Positions 32,397-44,211 of a DNA stretch of 64,000 bases are shown piece by piece (the first letter of the stretch is position 1; each line of letters starts with the position of its first letter). Position numbers and translations under genes: made by a program. The stretch spans positions 1,922,001 through 1,986,000 of the forward strand of contig JADJEE010000002.1 of the NCBI GenBank assembly GCA_016709225.1, read 5' to 3'. Under the pieces are notes generated by a model. That model worked only from the letters and a program-made list of their open reading frames with translations. It had not been told where the DNA came from and searched no databases. The stretch comes from Deltaproteobacteria bacterium. Its GTDB lineage: Bacteria > Myxococcota_A > Polyangia > Nannocystales > Nannocystaceae.

Positions 32397-33093
32397 GCTC
32401 GACCATCTCGATCGGCTGCTGGCCAGCTATCGCACGGCCCGTGGCGCGCCGCCCGAGCTGCAGCTCGCGGTGCGCGAGCGACTCGCACGCGAGCTCGCAG
32501 CGCCGCGGCAGGCTGCGCCGCAGCCACGTCGCGGACGCACGCTCGTCATCGCTGCGACCGCGCTCGCGCTCGCAGCCGGACTGATCCTCGTGTGGCAGTC
32601 ATTGTCGCGACCACGGGCGCTCGCCCGTGATCACAGCCGCGAGCAGGCCGGCGACCAGCTGCAGCGCCCCCACGGCGAGCAGCCCACCGTCGCCCCCGGC
32701 GTGGCGCCAGCCGAGCTGCCCCACGCCGGCACGACCGCGGCACCGGTGGCCGACGCCCGCACCAACGCGATCTCGCCGCCTGGCCGCGAGGTCGCGCCGC
32801 CGCCGATCCGCGAGCGTGACGCACGTGCCTCCGCGCTCGCAGCCGAGCTCGCGGGACTCGAGGCGATCCGCACGGCGCTCGCGAACCATCACGCCGAAGA
32901 GGCGCTCACCGCCCTCGCGGCGCACCGCGCTGCGTTCCCCAGCGGCCAGCTCCTGCGCGAGCGCGAGGCGCTGATGATCGAGGCGCTGTGCCAGCACGGC
33001 GACGAAGCGGCGGCGCAGACCCGCGCTCGCAGCTTCGCGCGCACCTACCCCGAGTCGACGGCGCTCGCCAAGCTACCGCGGACGTGCCGCTGA
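32389..33093 (+). CDS. Anti-sigma-like membrane protein with C-terminal TPR-like region
   Basis: The protein has 234 residues: a 50-residue cytoplasmic part that could bind the sigma factor, one membrane span at about 51-69, a Pro/Ala/Gly linker and a C-terminal helical region with LANHHAEEALTALAAHRAAF and REALMIEALCQHGDEAAA, the tandem pattern found in many myxobacterial proteins coupled to ECF genes. It overlaps the sigma gene (ATG inside its last codons). Anti-sigma function is inferred from position and topology; no zinc-binding HxxxCxxC motif is present. Confidence 0.72.
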   Translation: MAELDHLDRLLASYRTARGAPPELQLAVRERLARELAAPRQAAPQPRRGRTLVIAATALALAAGLILVWQSLSRPRALARDHSREQAGDQLQRPHGEQPTVAPGVAPAELPHAGTTAAPVADARTNAISPPGREVAPPPIRERDARASALAAELAGLEAIRTALANHHAEEALTALAAHRAAFPSGQLLREREALMIEALCQHGDEAAAQTRARSFARTYPESTALAKLPRTCR

Positions 33094-33096
33094 CGC

Positions 33097-33981
33097 TCAG
33101 CCGCACGCCACCAGCAGCTCACACACGGGCGCATCGACGAACTCGCCGGCGTAGCGCTTCGGCGTGCCGTCGGGCGCGAGCACCAGCACCTCGAACGTGC
33201 CGGATGCGGTCGCTTCGGTGGTGTCCTCGTTGAAGCCGAACTGCACCGTCCACACCTCCAGCTCGTCGACGCCCTCGTACAGCACACCGAGCGGCTCGGT
33301 CGCGCTCTGCTCGAAGCTACCGGGCTCGACCGCGCCGTAGAGCTGGAGCTCCAGCAGCTCGAGCCCGGTCTGGGCCGGCTCGCACCCCGACAGCATCGCG
33401 GTGTCGTAGATCGTGAAGGAGAAGCGATCGCCGATCTCATCGGGGCACCCGCGTACCACCGCCGCAGCACCGACCGGACCGGCCTCGACCGCGGGCGCGA
33501 GGGCCTCGGGGACGCAGTAGCCACCGCCGCAGTTCGGATCGCTGCCACACACGCAGGCGGCGTCCTGCTCCGAGTCCTCGCACGACCAACCGCTGCCGGC
33601 ACACAGCCCATAGTCCTGCGCGACGAAGCACACCTCGCCCTGCGCACATTGGCCGCCGTCACTGCACGGGGTGCGCAGGCACCCTTGGGCATCGAACGGC
33701 GAGTCGAGCGCGCCGCACTGATCCCCGCAGGGCGGCTCGAACAGCTGGCACCCCTGGCCGCCGCAACGATCGCCGGTGTCCGATGCGGAACCGCTGCCCG
33801 TGCTCGCGCTGGCACCGGTGATCGACGCCTCCCCGCCTTCGCCCGCCGTGCTGCTCTCCGAGCCGGTCACACCATCGGACCCGCCGCTGTCATAGCTGCC
33901 CAGCGAGCCGCGGTCGTAGCACGCCGCCATCGCCGTCATGAGCCACACCCCAGCGCGCGCAAGCTTGGTCCATCGTTTCAT
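33097..33981 (-). CDS. Cysteine-rich surface lipoprotein
   Basis: The protein has 294 residues. The signal peptide ends at lipid Cys21, followed by a Ser/Gly/Thr/Asp-rich linker to about residue 75, then a cysteine-rich block (GGQGCQLFEPPCGDQCG, CSDGGQC, CVCGSDPNCGGGYC) that resembles EGF-like/MopE-type disulfide repeats, then a beta-rich C-terminal domain. I recognise no enzyme motif. The ATG at 33981 is preferred to two in-frame upstream ATGs because it starts the signal peptide directly. It converges on the sigma unit. Confidence 0.72.
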   Translation of the reverse strand: MKRWTKLARAGVWLMTAMAACYDRGSLGSYDSGGSDGVTGSESSTAGEGGEASITGASASTGSGSASDTGDRCGGQGCQLFEPPCGDQCGALDSPFDAQGCLRTPCSDGGQCAQGEVCFVAQDYGLCAGSGWSCEDSEQDAACVCGSDPNCGGGYCVPEALAPAVEAGPVGAAAVVRGCPDEIGDRFSFTIYDTAMLSGCEPAQTGLELLELQLYGAVEPGSFEQSATEPLGVLYEGVDELEVWTVQFGFNEDTTEATASGTFEVLVLAPDGTPKRYAGEFVDAPVCELLVACG

Positions 33982-34032
33982 GCCGTACTCGGTTCCCATG
34001 ATCCCGGCATTGCCCACGCTCGGCCCGATCCA

Positions 34033-34497
34033 TCACCGGCCATCGCGAACGACGTGGTGCCATACCCCAAGGCAGACATTGAGCAAGTTGAGGGTCACCA
34101 TGAGCGCCCCGACACGGGTGAAGCGCCGATGCAGCGGCGCGAGTTCGGCGGCGGTCGCGACCACCCGCGCCGGCCACATCCGCCACGAGAGCCACGTGAA
34201 CAGCACTGCGTTGGTCGACAGCAGCGCCACCTTCAGCGCGAGCACGGCGTCGAGCCCGAGCGCCCGCAGGCGCCACAGCTCGGCCCCCGCGAGCGCGAGC
34301 ATCGACACGCCCGCAACCACCCACCAGCGCATGCCCGCGACCACGGTGAAGACGAAGTCCTCGAAGCGCGTGGGCGTCGCGAAGAAACGCGCGGCGCGCG
34401 GGTGCAGCACGAACACGTTGAAGCCGACCGCGCCGATCCACACGCCGCCGCCGAGCACGTGCACCAACACGACGATCGCACGCCACAGCGCCTCCAC
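34033..34497 (-). CDS. CopD-like membrane protein
   Basis: The protein has about 154 residues and four membrane spans. LVHVLGGGVWIGAVGFNVFVLHPRAARFF matches the start of the CopD/copper-resistance-D type domain, with the conserved histidine in the first helix, and TRVGALMVTLNLLNVCLGVWHH ends the last helix. CopD proteins are linked to copper uptake, and a copper monooxygenase gene lies just upstream on the same strand. The GTG at 34497 has a GGGAG box 7 bases above; a longer start to ATG 34623 is possible. Confidence 0.65.
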   Translation of the reverse strand: MEALWRAIVVLVHVLGGGVWIGAVGFNVFVLHPRAARFFATPTRFEDFVFTVVAGMRWWVVAGVSMLALAGAELWRLRALGLDAVLALKVALLSTNAVLFTWLSWRMWPARVVATAAELAPLHRRFTRVGALMVTLNLLNVCLGVWHHVVRDGR

Positions 34498-34681
34498 ATC
34501 CACGCTCCCAGAGCTTGCGTCGGCACGCGGTCGGATTGCAACCTCGTCGCCGCGCACGGCTACGGAGCGCGCTGCACGGCCGGCCCACGTGTGATGCACA
34601 CACTCGGATGCGCGGGTCGCCATCCATGACGGGAACCCGCGACGCGCCCGGGCAGCTTCGCGCGCGCGGCCGCGGTGCAGA

Positions 34682-36082
34682 TCACAGCAGTCCGCACTGG
34701 CGGTTGTCGCCGATCACCTCGATCGGCCACACCATCACGAAGTTGAAGCACATCTCGTCCTCCGTCGCCTCGCCGAACGTCACGCGACTCCCACCCGCAT
34801 TGTCGTAGGTGCACGTGGTTCGCAGCGCGTCGCCGGGCTGGATCAACACCTCGGGTGCGTGGGGATAGTAGGTCTGACTCTCGAAGTTGAAGCTCGGCAC
34901 ATCGACGAGGGTCTCGACCGGACCCGACTCGCCGCCGCGCATGATGTCGGTGCGGAAGCCGCGTCCGAGCTGATGCATGTGCGGGAAGCTGGCGATGGCG
35001 TGCAGCGGCTCGGGCAGGTAGCTGGTGATCCAGCCGGGACAGATGCCCGACTCGTCGTGCGCCGCTGCGTCCGCGGGGATGTCGATGCCGAGCGTGCCGA
35101 GCGTCACGATGCCAGCGGTGTGTTCGCGCGGCTCGTCGACGACACACATCGCGACGCCGCTGCGATCGATGGCGTCCTCCAGGTGCGCGACGTTGTGATA
35201 GTGGACCTGCAGGATGAACGAGACGTTCTCGCCCCCGAGCTCGAGGCCGACATCGGGCGGCAGCTGGTAGTTGCCGCCGCCGGGGGCCCAGCCGGCCACG
35301 AACAGGGCATCGGACGGCATGTTGCACGGCCCCGAGCCACCGTCCTGCTGCGGCGTCTCGGTGCGAAAGAGGATCCAGTGGTGCAGCACGCGGGCATCGT
35401 CGGTGATCGGCGCCCATGCGATCGCCTGGGTGGCCGCGGCGACCGGCGACGCGAAGGTGAAGCACTGGTAGAGGTTGTCGGCGCCCTGCGCCGGCACGTG
35501 GAAGCCCGCGTCACCGTCGTGGGCGGTGAACTCCACCGTCGGCTCGCACGGCAGCGCCTCGGGTCCAACCGGGTCGGACGGCGATCCGCCGTCTTCACAG
35601 GCGGCCGACGACGACGGCGTGCCGGCCTCGATCCACGCCTGCAGCACCGCGAGATCGTCGGCGGGCATGGTGCCGGTGGCGGGCATCGGCCGCTGCTCGT
35701 CGACGATGCGCTGCGACGCCAACGCAGCGACCGCGAGCTCGGGCTGTGTCACAGCCGGCACGCGCCAAGCATCGACGTCGAACAACGACATCGGGGCGCC
35801 GAACATCGGCTGCGCGTCGTGGCAACCGGTGCAGTGGCGATCGACGACGTCCTGCACGTCGCAGGGCAGCCCACGGCCCCCGGTCGTTCCCGCCTCCCCG
35901 CCATCGGACGACGCCTCGCTCGCCCCACCCATGCTCGCATCCCCGCTCGCGTCCGCGCCGCACGCGTCTGCGTCGCAATCGACCTGGGGCGCCTCGTCGG
36001 CGCAGGCGGGCCCGACCACCGACAGGACCGCCCCCACCATCCAAGCGCCGCAGCGGCCGCGCAGCTTCGTGACGTCAATCAT
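34682..36082 (-). CDS. Exported CxxCH-containing copper type II monooxygenase-like protein
   Basis: The protein has 466 residues. An N-terminal signal sequence ends near Cys27 (weak lipobox). A Gly/Ser/Asp linker precedes a small domain with one heme-binding type motif CTGCH (84-88). From about 180 it resembles peptidylglycine alpha-hydroxylating/dopamine beta-monooxygenase folds: His234-His235 and the HYH at 294-296 would form the CuH site, and PHMH (His368, His370) plus Met444 in EDEMC would form CuM. All six expected ligands appear in order. Substrate unknown. A short in-frame-independent upstream ORF overlaps its start by 4 bases (see findings). The CopD-like gene follows downstream. Confidence 0.82.
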   Translation of the reverse strand: MIDVTKLRGRCGAWMVGAVLSVVGPACADEAPQVDCDADACGADASGDASMGGASEASSDGGEAGTTGGRGLPCDVQDVVDRHCTGCHDAQPMFGAPMSLFDVDAWRVPAVTQPELAVAALASQRIVDEQRPMPATGTMPADDLAVLQAWIEAGTPSSSAACEDGGSPSDPVGPEALPCEPTVEFTAHDGDAGFHVPAQGADNLYQCFTFASPVAAATQAIAWAPITDDARVLHHWILFRTETPQQDGGSGPCNMPSDALFVAGWAPGGGNYQLPPDVGLELGGENVSFILQVHYHNVAHLEDAIDRSGVAMCVVDEPREHTAGIVTLGTLGIDIPADAAAHDESGICPGWITSYLPEPLHAIASFPHMHQLGRGFRTDIMRGGESGPVETLVDVPSFNFESQTYYPHAPEVLIQPGDALRTTCTYDNAGGSRVTFGEATEDEMCFNFVMVWPIEVIGDNRQCGLL

Positions 36083-36235
36083 CGCCGCGTGCTGTGCGAA
36101 GGCCGTGCCACCCCGATCGGTGGCGTCTCGACGCAGGGACCGCAGGTGTGGTTCCCACCGCCGTTGCGAAGCACGACGTTGCAGGTCGGCACCGAGCTGG
36201 ACTGCCGTCGAGGGCCGGGCGGGCGCGGGCGCGCG

Positions 36236-36811
36236 TCACCGGCCGCGGCGCGGGCGGGCGCGAGCGCCCGTCGCCGGTGGTGACACCTCGCGGAATCCAC
36301 CGGGCGGCAGTCCCTCGAGATCGATGGCGCCGATCGCCGCGCGGACCAACCGCAGGGTCGGCAGACCGATCGCGGCCGTCATGCGCCGCACCTGCCGGTT
36401 GCGTCCCTCGTGCAGCACCAACTCGATCCACGAGGTCGGGATGCTGCGTCGCTCGCGGATCGGTGGCACGCGGGCGGGCAGGCTCGGTTCATGCTCGAGC
36501 ACGCGCGCCTCACAGGGCCGCGTGACGTAGTCGCGGATCGCGATGCCCGGGCGCAGCCGATCGAGCGCGCTGTCGTCGGCGAGGCCTTCGACCTGCGCCC
36601 AGTAGGTCTTCGGGTGTTCGAAGCGCGGGTCCGACAGTCGATGCTGCAGACGGCCGTCGTCGGTGAGCAGCAACAAGCCTTCGCTGTCGGCGTCGAGCCG
36701 GCCAGCAACGTACACACCGGGCGGCAGACCGAACTCCGCGAGCGTGCGCCACTCGCCCTTGGGCAGGAACTGACTCACGACGCCGTAGGGCTTGTGGAAC
36801 GCGATGAGCAC
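36236..36811 (-). CDS. rRNA pseudouridine synthase, RluE/RsuA-type
   Basis: The protein has 191 residues of the RsuA/RluB/C/D/E pseudouridine synthase group without an S4 domain, as in RluE. It starts with LIAFHKPYGVVSQF, contains the catalytic motif AGRLDADSEGLLLLT (Asp40) and later GRNRQVRRMTAAIGLPTLRLVR. RluE modifies U2457 of 23S rRNA in E. coli; the exact target here is inferred. The GTG at 36811 starts the conserved strand, and longer readings are unlike the family. The C-terminal tail is Arg-rich. Confidence 0.9.
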   Translation of the reverse strand: MLIAFHKPYGVVSQFLPKGEWRTLAEFGLPPGVYVAGRLDADSEGLLLLTDDGRLQHRLSDPRFEHPKTYWAQVEGLADDSALDRLRPGIAIRDYVTRPCEARVLEHEPSLPARVPPIRERRSIPTSWIELVLHEGRNRQVRRMTAAIGLPTLRLVRAAIGAIDLEGLPPGGFREVSPPATGARARPRRGR

Positions 36812-37003
36812 GCGGGTGGTCCTGCGCGAACCGAAGAGTACGGCCAGCCGCACACATCGCCGGCGGCGAACGGAAATTGCGCCGCCCGAGGCAGATCTCG
36901 CGCGCTGCGCGACGCCGACACGCCGCTGCGCCGACACACCCGCAAACGGTCCCAACCAGCCCTCGCCGCCCGCGTGGCCCCCGTGCCGCCATCGCCACGA
37001 ACA

Positions 37004-37024
37004 TCGATCGCTGCCACCGATCGA
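37004..37024. promoter_or_regulatory. Inverted repeat upstream of the response regulator gene
   Basis: TCGATCG-N7-CGATCGA is a perfect 7-base inverted repeat in the 272-base gap between the divergent pseudouridine synthase and response regulator genes, 60 bases above the latter. It may be an operator, perhaps for autoregulation. The rest of the gap shows nothing recognisable. Confidence 0.35.
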
Positions 37025-37083
37025 CGATGGCCGTTTGGCCAGGTTCGCCGCGGCAGCCGCCCTGCTAGCCTGATGCAGAACTC

Positions 37084-37836
37084 ATGGAAGCGCAGTCCCG
37101 CTATCGCATCCTCCTGGTCGAAGACTACGAGCCCCTGCGCAAGACGTACGAGCGAACCTTCACCGAGGCCGGTTACGACGTCATCGCAGCCGACACCGTG
37201 TCGCACGCCCGTGATGCCTTCGCAGATCCCGAGCTCGATGTTCACGGTGCCTTGCTCGACTACCGCCTGCCGGACGGCACCGCAGCCGTGCTCGTGCAGG
37301 AGCTCCTCGATCGCAACCCGCTGTGCCGTTCGGCCGTCGTCACCGGTGCGATCGACGAGGAGACTGCACTCGAGAGCGCGCGCTGTGGTGCGCACGCGTA
37401 CGTGCGCAAGCCCGAGACATTTCCCAACCTCTTGTCGACGCTGGCGTCGACCGTGAGCTCGACGCTGGAGTGGCGACGCGCGCTCGGGCAGCTCTCACCC
37501 GCACCGGGTGCCGAGAGCGCGGCGCCGCAGCCGGTCGGCTTCGATCTGCAAAAGGCGATGACGCGCATGGCCCACGTCTTCGGGCTCTCGCACATGGAGA
37601 CGCTGGTCGCGTGGCGCTTGATGTGGGGCGACTCCAACAAGCGGATTGCACAGCTGCTCGGGTGCAGCGAGCGCACCGCGAAGTACCACGTGGCCGCGGT
37701 GCTGCAGCGCACCCGCGCCAAGACCCGCAACGCGCTGCTCGGCGTGATCCTCACCGACGCGGGCGTGGAAGATCCGTGGGCGACGCGCGGCGATCCGGAT
37801 CTCCCGGACGGCGAGGAGCCCGAGCTCCCGAGCTGA
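37084..37836 (+). CDS. Response regulator with receiver domain and LuxR-type HTH
   Basis: The protein has 250 residues. The receiver domain has the acidic pair Glu13-Asp14, phosphoacceptor Asp59 in LLDYRLPDG, Thr87 and Lys109 in VRKP. The C-terminal helix-turn-helix (METLVAWRLMWGDSNKRIAQLLGCSERTAKYHVAAVLQRT) is of the LuxR/NarL type. No histidine kinase is adjacent, so it is an orphan regulator whose partner lies elsewhere. It converges with the UbiA gene at 37855. Confidence 0.9.
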   Translation: MEAQSRYRILLVEDYEPLRKTYERTFTEAGYDVIAADTVSHARDAFADPELDVHGALLDYRLPDGTAAVLVQELLDRNPLCRSAVVTGAIDEETALESARCGAHAYVRKPETFPNLLSTLASTVSSTLEWRRALGQLSPAPGAESAAPQPVGFDLQKAMTRMAHVFGLSHMETLVAWRLMWGDSNKRIAQLLGCSERTAKYHVAAVLQRTRAKTRNALLGVILTDAGVEDPWATRGDPDLPDGEEPELPS

Positions 37837-37854
37837 CGTCCGAGGCGGTCGCGT

Positions 37855-38880
37855 CTACGCCAGCGCGGTCGCGATGCCGAAGCGGACCCACAACGCGTCG
37901 AGCACGAGCCCCAGCACGAACAGCAGGCCGAAGCGACGGTTGTGGTCGAACGCGAAGGCCACGAACCACAACGGCCACACCTTGGCGGGGAACCACACCG
38001 GCGGGCCCTGCGGCCTTGGTGCGCGATAGGTCGTGATCACGCGACGCGCGGCCGGCATCGCACCGACCACGAGCAGCAGCGCGGGGCCGAGCCGACCGCC
38101 GAGCACGAGCCACAGCACCAGCAGGTACTGCAGCGCGATCATGGCGACCACGCTCGCGCGCGCGAGCGGATCGCCGAGCCACACCGGCAGCGTGCGGATG
38201 TTCTTGGCGCGGTCTTGCGGCAGCTTGTCGATGTGCTTGCCGAAGATCACCGTGGTCGCACCCAGCGAGAACGGCAGGCTCGTCCACAGCACGGTCGCAT
38301 CGATGGTGCCGGTGACGACGTAGTAGCCGCCGCCGACCATCAGCGGCCCCCACACGACCACGACCGCCAGCTCGCCGAAGCCGTAGTACTTGAGCGGCCA
38401 GGTGTAGAAGAGCACGAAGAACACCCCGCTGCCCATCAGCAGCAGCGTTGCGCCGCCGCGCAGGTAGACCAGCGCGACACCGGCGGTCAGCGCGACCGCG
38501 CCGGTGCCTGCGATCCACCACAGCATCTGCGTGCGCGTGAGCATGCCGTGCTCGAGCGGCTGCGGTCCGTACTGCGCGCGGAAGTAGTCGCCCGCATCGA
38601 CGCCCTTGAGGTGATCGGTCAGATCGTTGACGAGGTTGTTGGTCGCGTGTGCGAACACCAGACCGATCGCGGTCAGCAGCCACAACCATCCATCGAAGCG
38701 TGCGTCACGAAAGGCCAACACGCCGGCGATCCCGACCGACACCAGCGTCATGATGAGCACCGCCGCGCGCGTGGCCACCAACCACCGCGTCACGAAGCCC
38801 AGCGTCTGCCAGGTCTCGCGGTCGATGCGAGGGATCGCTCGCAGCGCCTCCAGCCATCGTGGACGTGCCATCGCCCTCAC
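37855..38880 (-). CDS. UbiA family prenyltransferase
   Basis: The protein has 341 residues and about eight membrane spans. The first Asp-rich motif is NNLVNDLTDHLKGVD (Asp86, Asp89), and the second is FGKHIDKLPQDRAKNIRTLP (Asp218, Asp223). These two motifs bind the prenyl diphosphate through magnesium and define the UbiA superfamily. The reaction attaches a prenyl chain to an aromatic acceptor; whether this is MenA, UbiA or another member cannot be decided. An in-frame ATG three codons in is an alternative start. It lies 7 bases downstream of glgP on the same strand. Confidence 0.88.
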   Translation of the reverse strand: MRAMARPRWLEALRAIPRIDRETWQTLGFVTRWLVATRAAVLIMTLVSVGIAGVLAFRDARFDGWLWLLTAIGLVFAHATNNLVNDLTDHLKGVDAGDYFRAQYGPQPLEHGMLTRTQMLWWIAGTGAVALTAGVALVYLRGGATLLLMGSGVFFVLFYTWPLKYYGFGELAVVVVWGPLMVGGGYYVVTGTIDATVLWTSLPFSLGATTVIFGKHIDKLPQDRAKNIRTLPVWLGDPLARASVVAMIALQYLLVLWLVLGGRLGPALLLVVGAMPAARRVITTYRAPRPQGPPVWFPAKVWPLWFVAFAFDHNRRFGLLFVLGLVLDALWVRFGIATALA

Positions 38881-38887
38881 CTCTCCT

Positions 38888-43106
<4,219 letters not shown>

Positions 43107-43172
43107 GACATGCGCAGCATATCAGGTCGCACCGCTCGAACGCCGCGGCGCCCGTGTGCGACCGTGCTCGCG

Positions 43173-43904
43173 TCAATCGACGGTCGCGCGGGTCTCGAGC
43201 GCAAGCGCGGCGGTGACCTGGGCGGTGAGATCGTCGGTGGTCGCGCTGGCGAAGTCGACCGCGTCGAACAGCCGGTCGTAGGTCTTCGAGAGCACCAGCT
43301 CGACGGGGAAGTCCTCGCTCCCCCGGATGCGCAGCGGCCCGCCGTCGTCGATCGTCGAGAGATCCACGTCGACGACGATCGACGCCTCCGAGCGCAGCTG
43401 GAACGGCACCGTCGTGCCACCGAGGGTTGCGCCACCGTCGATCCAGAACGTCGCGCCCGCGACCTCCGGCTCGAGCCCGGTCATGGGGCTGTTGGTCGGA
43501 TAGGGGCCGTAGGTGATGGTTGCGCCGCAGAACTCGCTGGCGCCGAGATCGACACCACCCAGCGTCAGCGTGTCGAGATCGGCGCCACGGAGATCTTCGG
43601 CGAGCGGACCGGAGTACAGGCCGAGGTCGACGCGCGCGTCGTTGCAGCCGTGCAGCGTCACGCCGGCGCTCGTCACGAACGCGCTCAGCAACGTCACCGT
43701 CCATCCCTCGTCGGTCTCGAACGTGCGCAGCTCACCGGCGCCACCGCGATCGGGGTAGCTGCCGGCCTCGAGCGTCGCGTGGTGCGTGACCCCAACGCTC
43801 AGCAGCGTGCGATCGTGCTCGAGCTCGCCGAGCGGATCGAGGACATCGCAACCGGGCACGAGGATCGCTGCGAGGACGAGCAGTGTGGACACGTTGCGGA
43901 GCAT
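43173..43904 (-). CDS. Surface lipoprotein of unknown function
   Basis: I do not recognise this 243-residue protein. The signal peptide ends at Cys19 (LVPGC). The mature part is beta-rich and acidic. GRGGAGELRTF is near the start, DLSTIDDGGPLRIRG in the second half suggests a jelly-roll-like fold, and two cysteines (HGCNDAR, EFCGA) may pair. The ATG at 43904 has an AGGA box 7 bases upstream. It lies downstream of kinase 3 on the same strand, 66 bases beyond. Confidence 0.7.
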   Translation of the reverse strand: MLRNVSTLLVLAAILVPGCDVLDPLGELEHDRTLLSVGVTHHATLEAGSYPDRGGAGELRTFETDEGWTVTLLSAFVTSAGVTLHGCNDARVDLGLYSGPLAEDLRGADLDTLTLGGVDLGASEFCGATITYGPYPTNSPMTGLEPEVAGATFWIDGGATLGGTTVPFQLRSEASIVVDVDLSTIDDGGPLRIRGSEDFPVELVLSKTYDRLFDAVDFASATTDDLTAQVTAALALETRATVD

Positions 43905-44211
43905 GGGGTTCCTCTTCGGACGGCGCATCGTCATTAAGCTGAATTACGTGAACCGTCGCAATAGAAAATGCGGCGGCGCGACCGCTGGTCGCGTGGTCGA
44001 GGCCGCGCACGTCGCTGTGAATTCGGCCCTTCGTGGGCCGCAGCGCACCACAGTGCGGCGAATCGGCCACGCTCGAAGCACGCCCGGGCGGGCCGAGATC
44101 GCCTCGGCCGCCGCGAGCCGCCTCGCCAAAACTACGATTCCTCACTCTCGCGATGGACGACGCCGCGCCGACCCCGAGACGCCGAGCCGCGCGGCTGCTA
44201 GTCCAGCCGCG
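43905..44211. other. 307-base divergent intergenic region
   Basis: This gap separates the lipoprotein gene and the M1 peptidase gene, which diverge. An AT-rich patch at about 43931-43950 is the likely promoter zone. A perfect 7-base-pair stem CGCGACC/GGTCGCG with a 3-base loop lies at 43977-43993. No open frame here looks coding. Confidence 0.4.
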
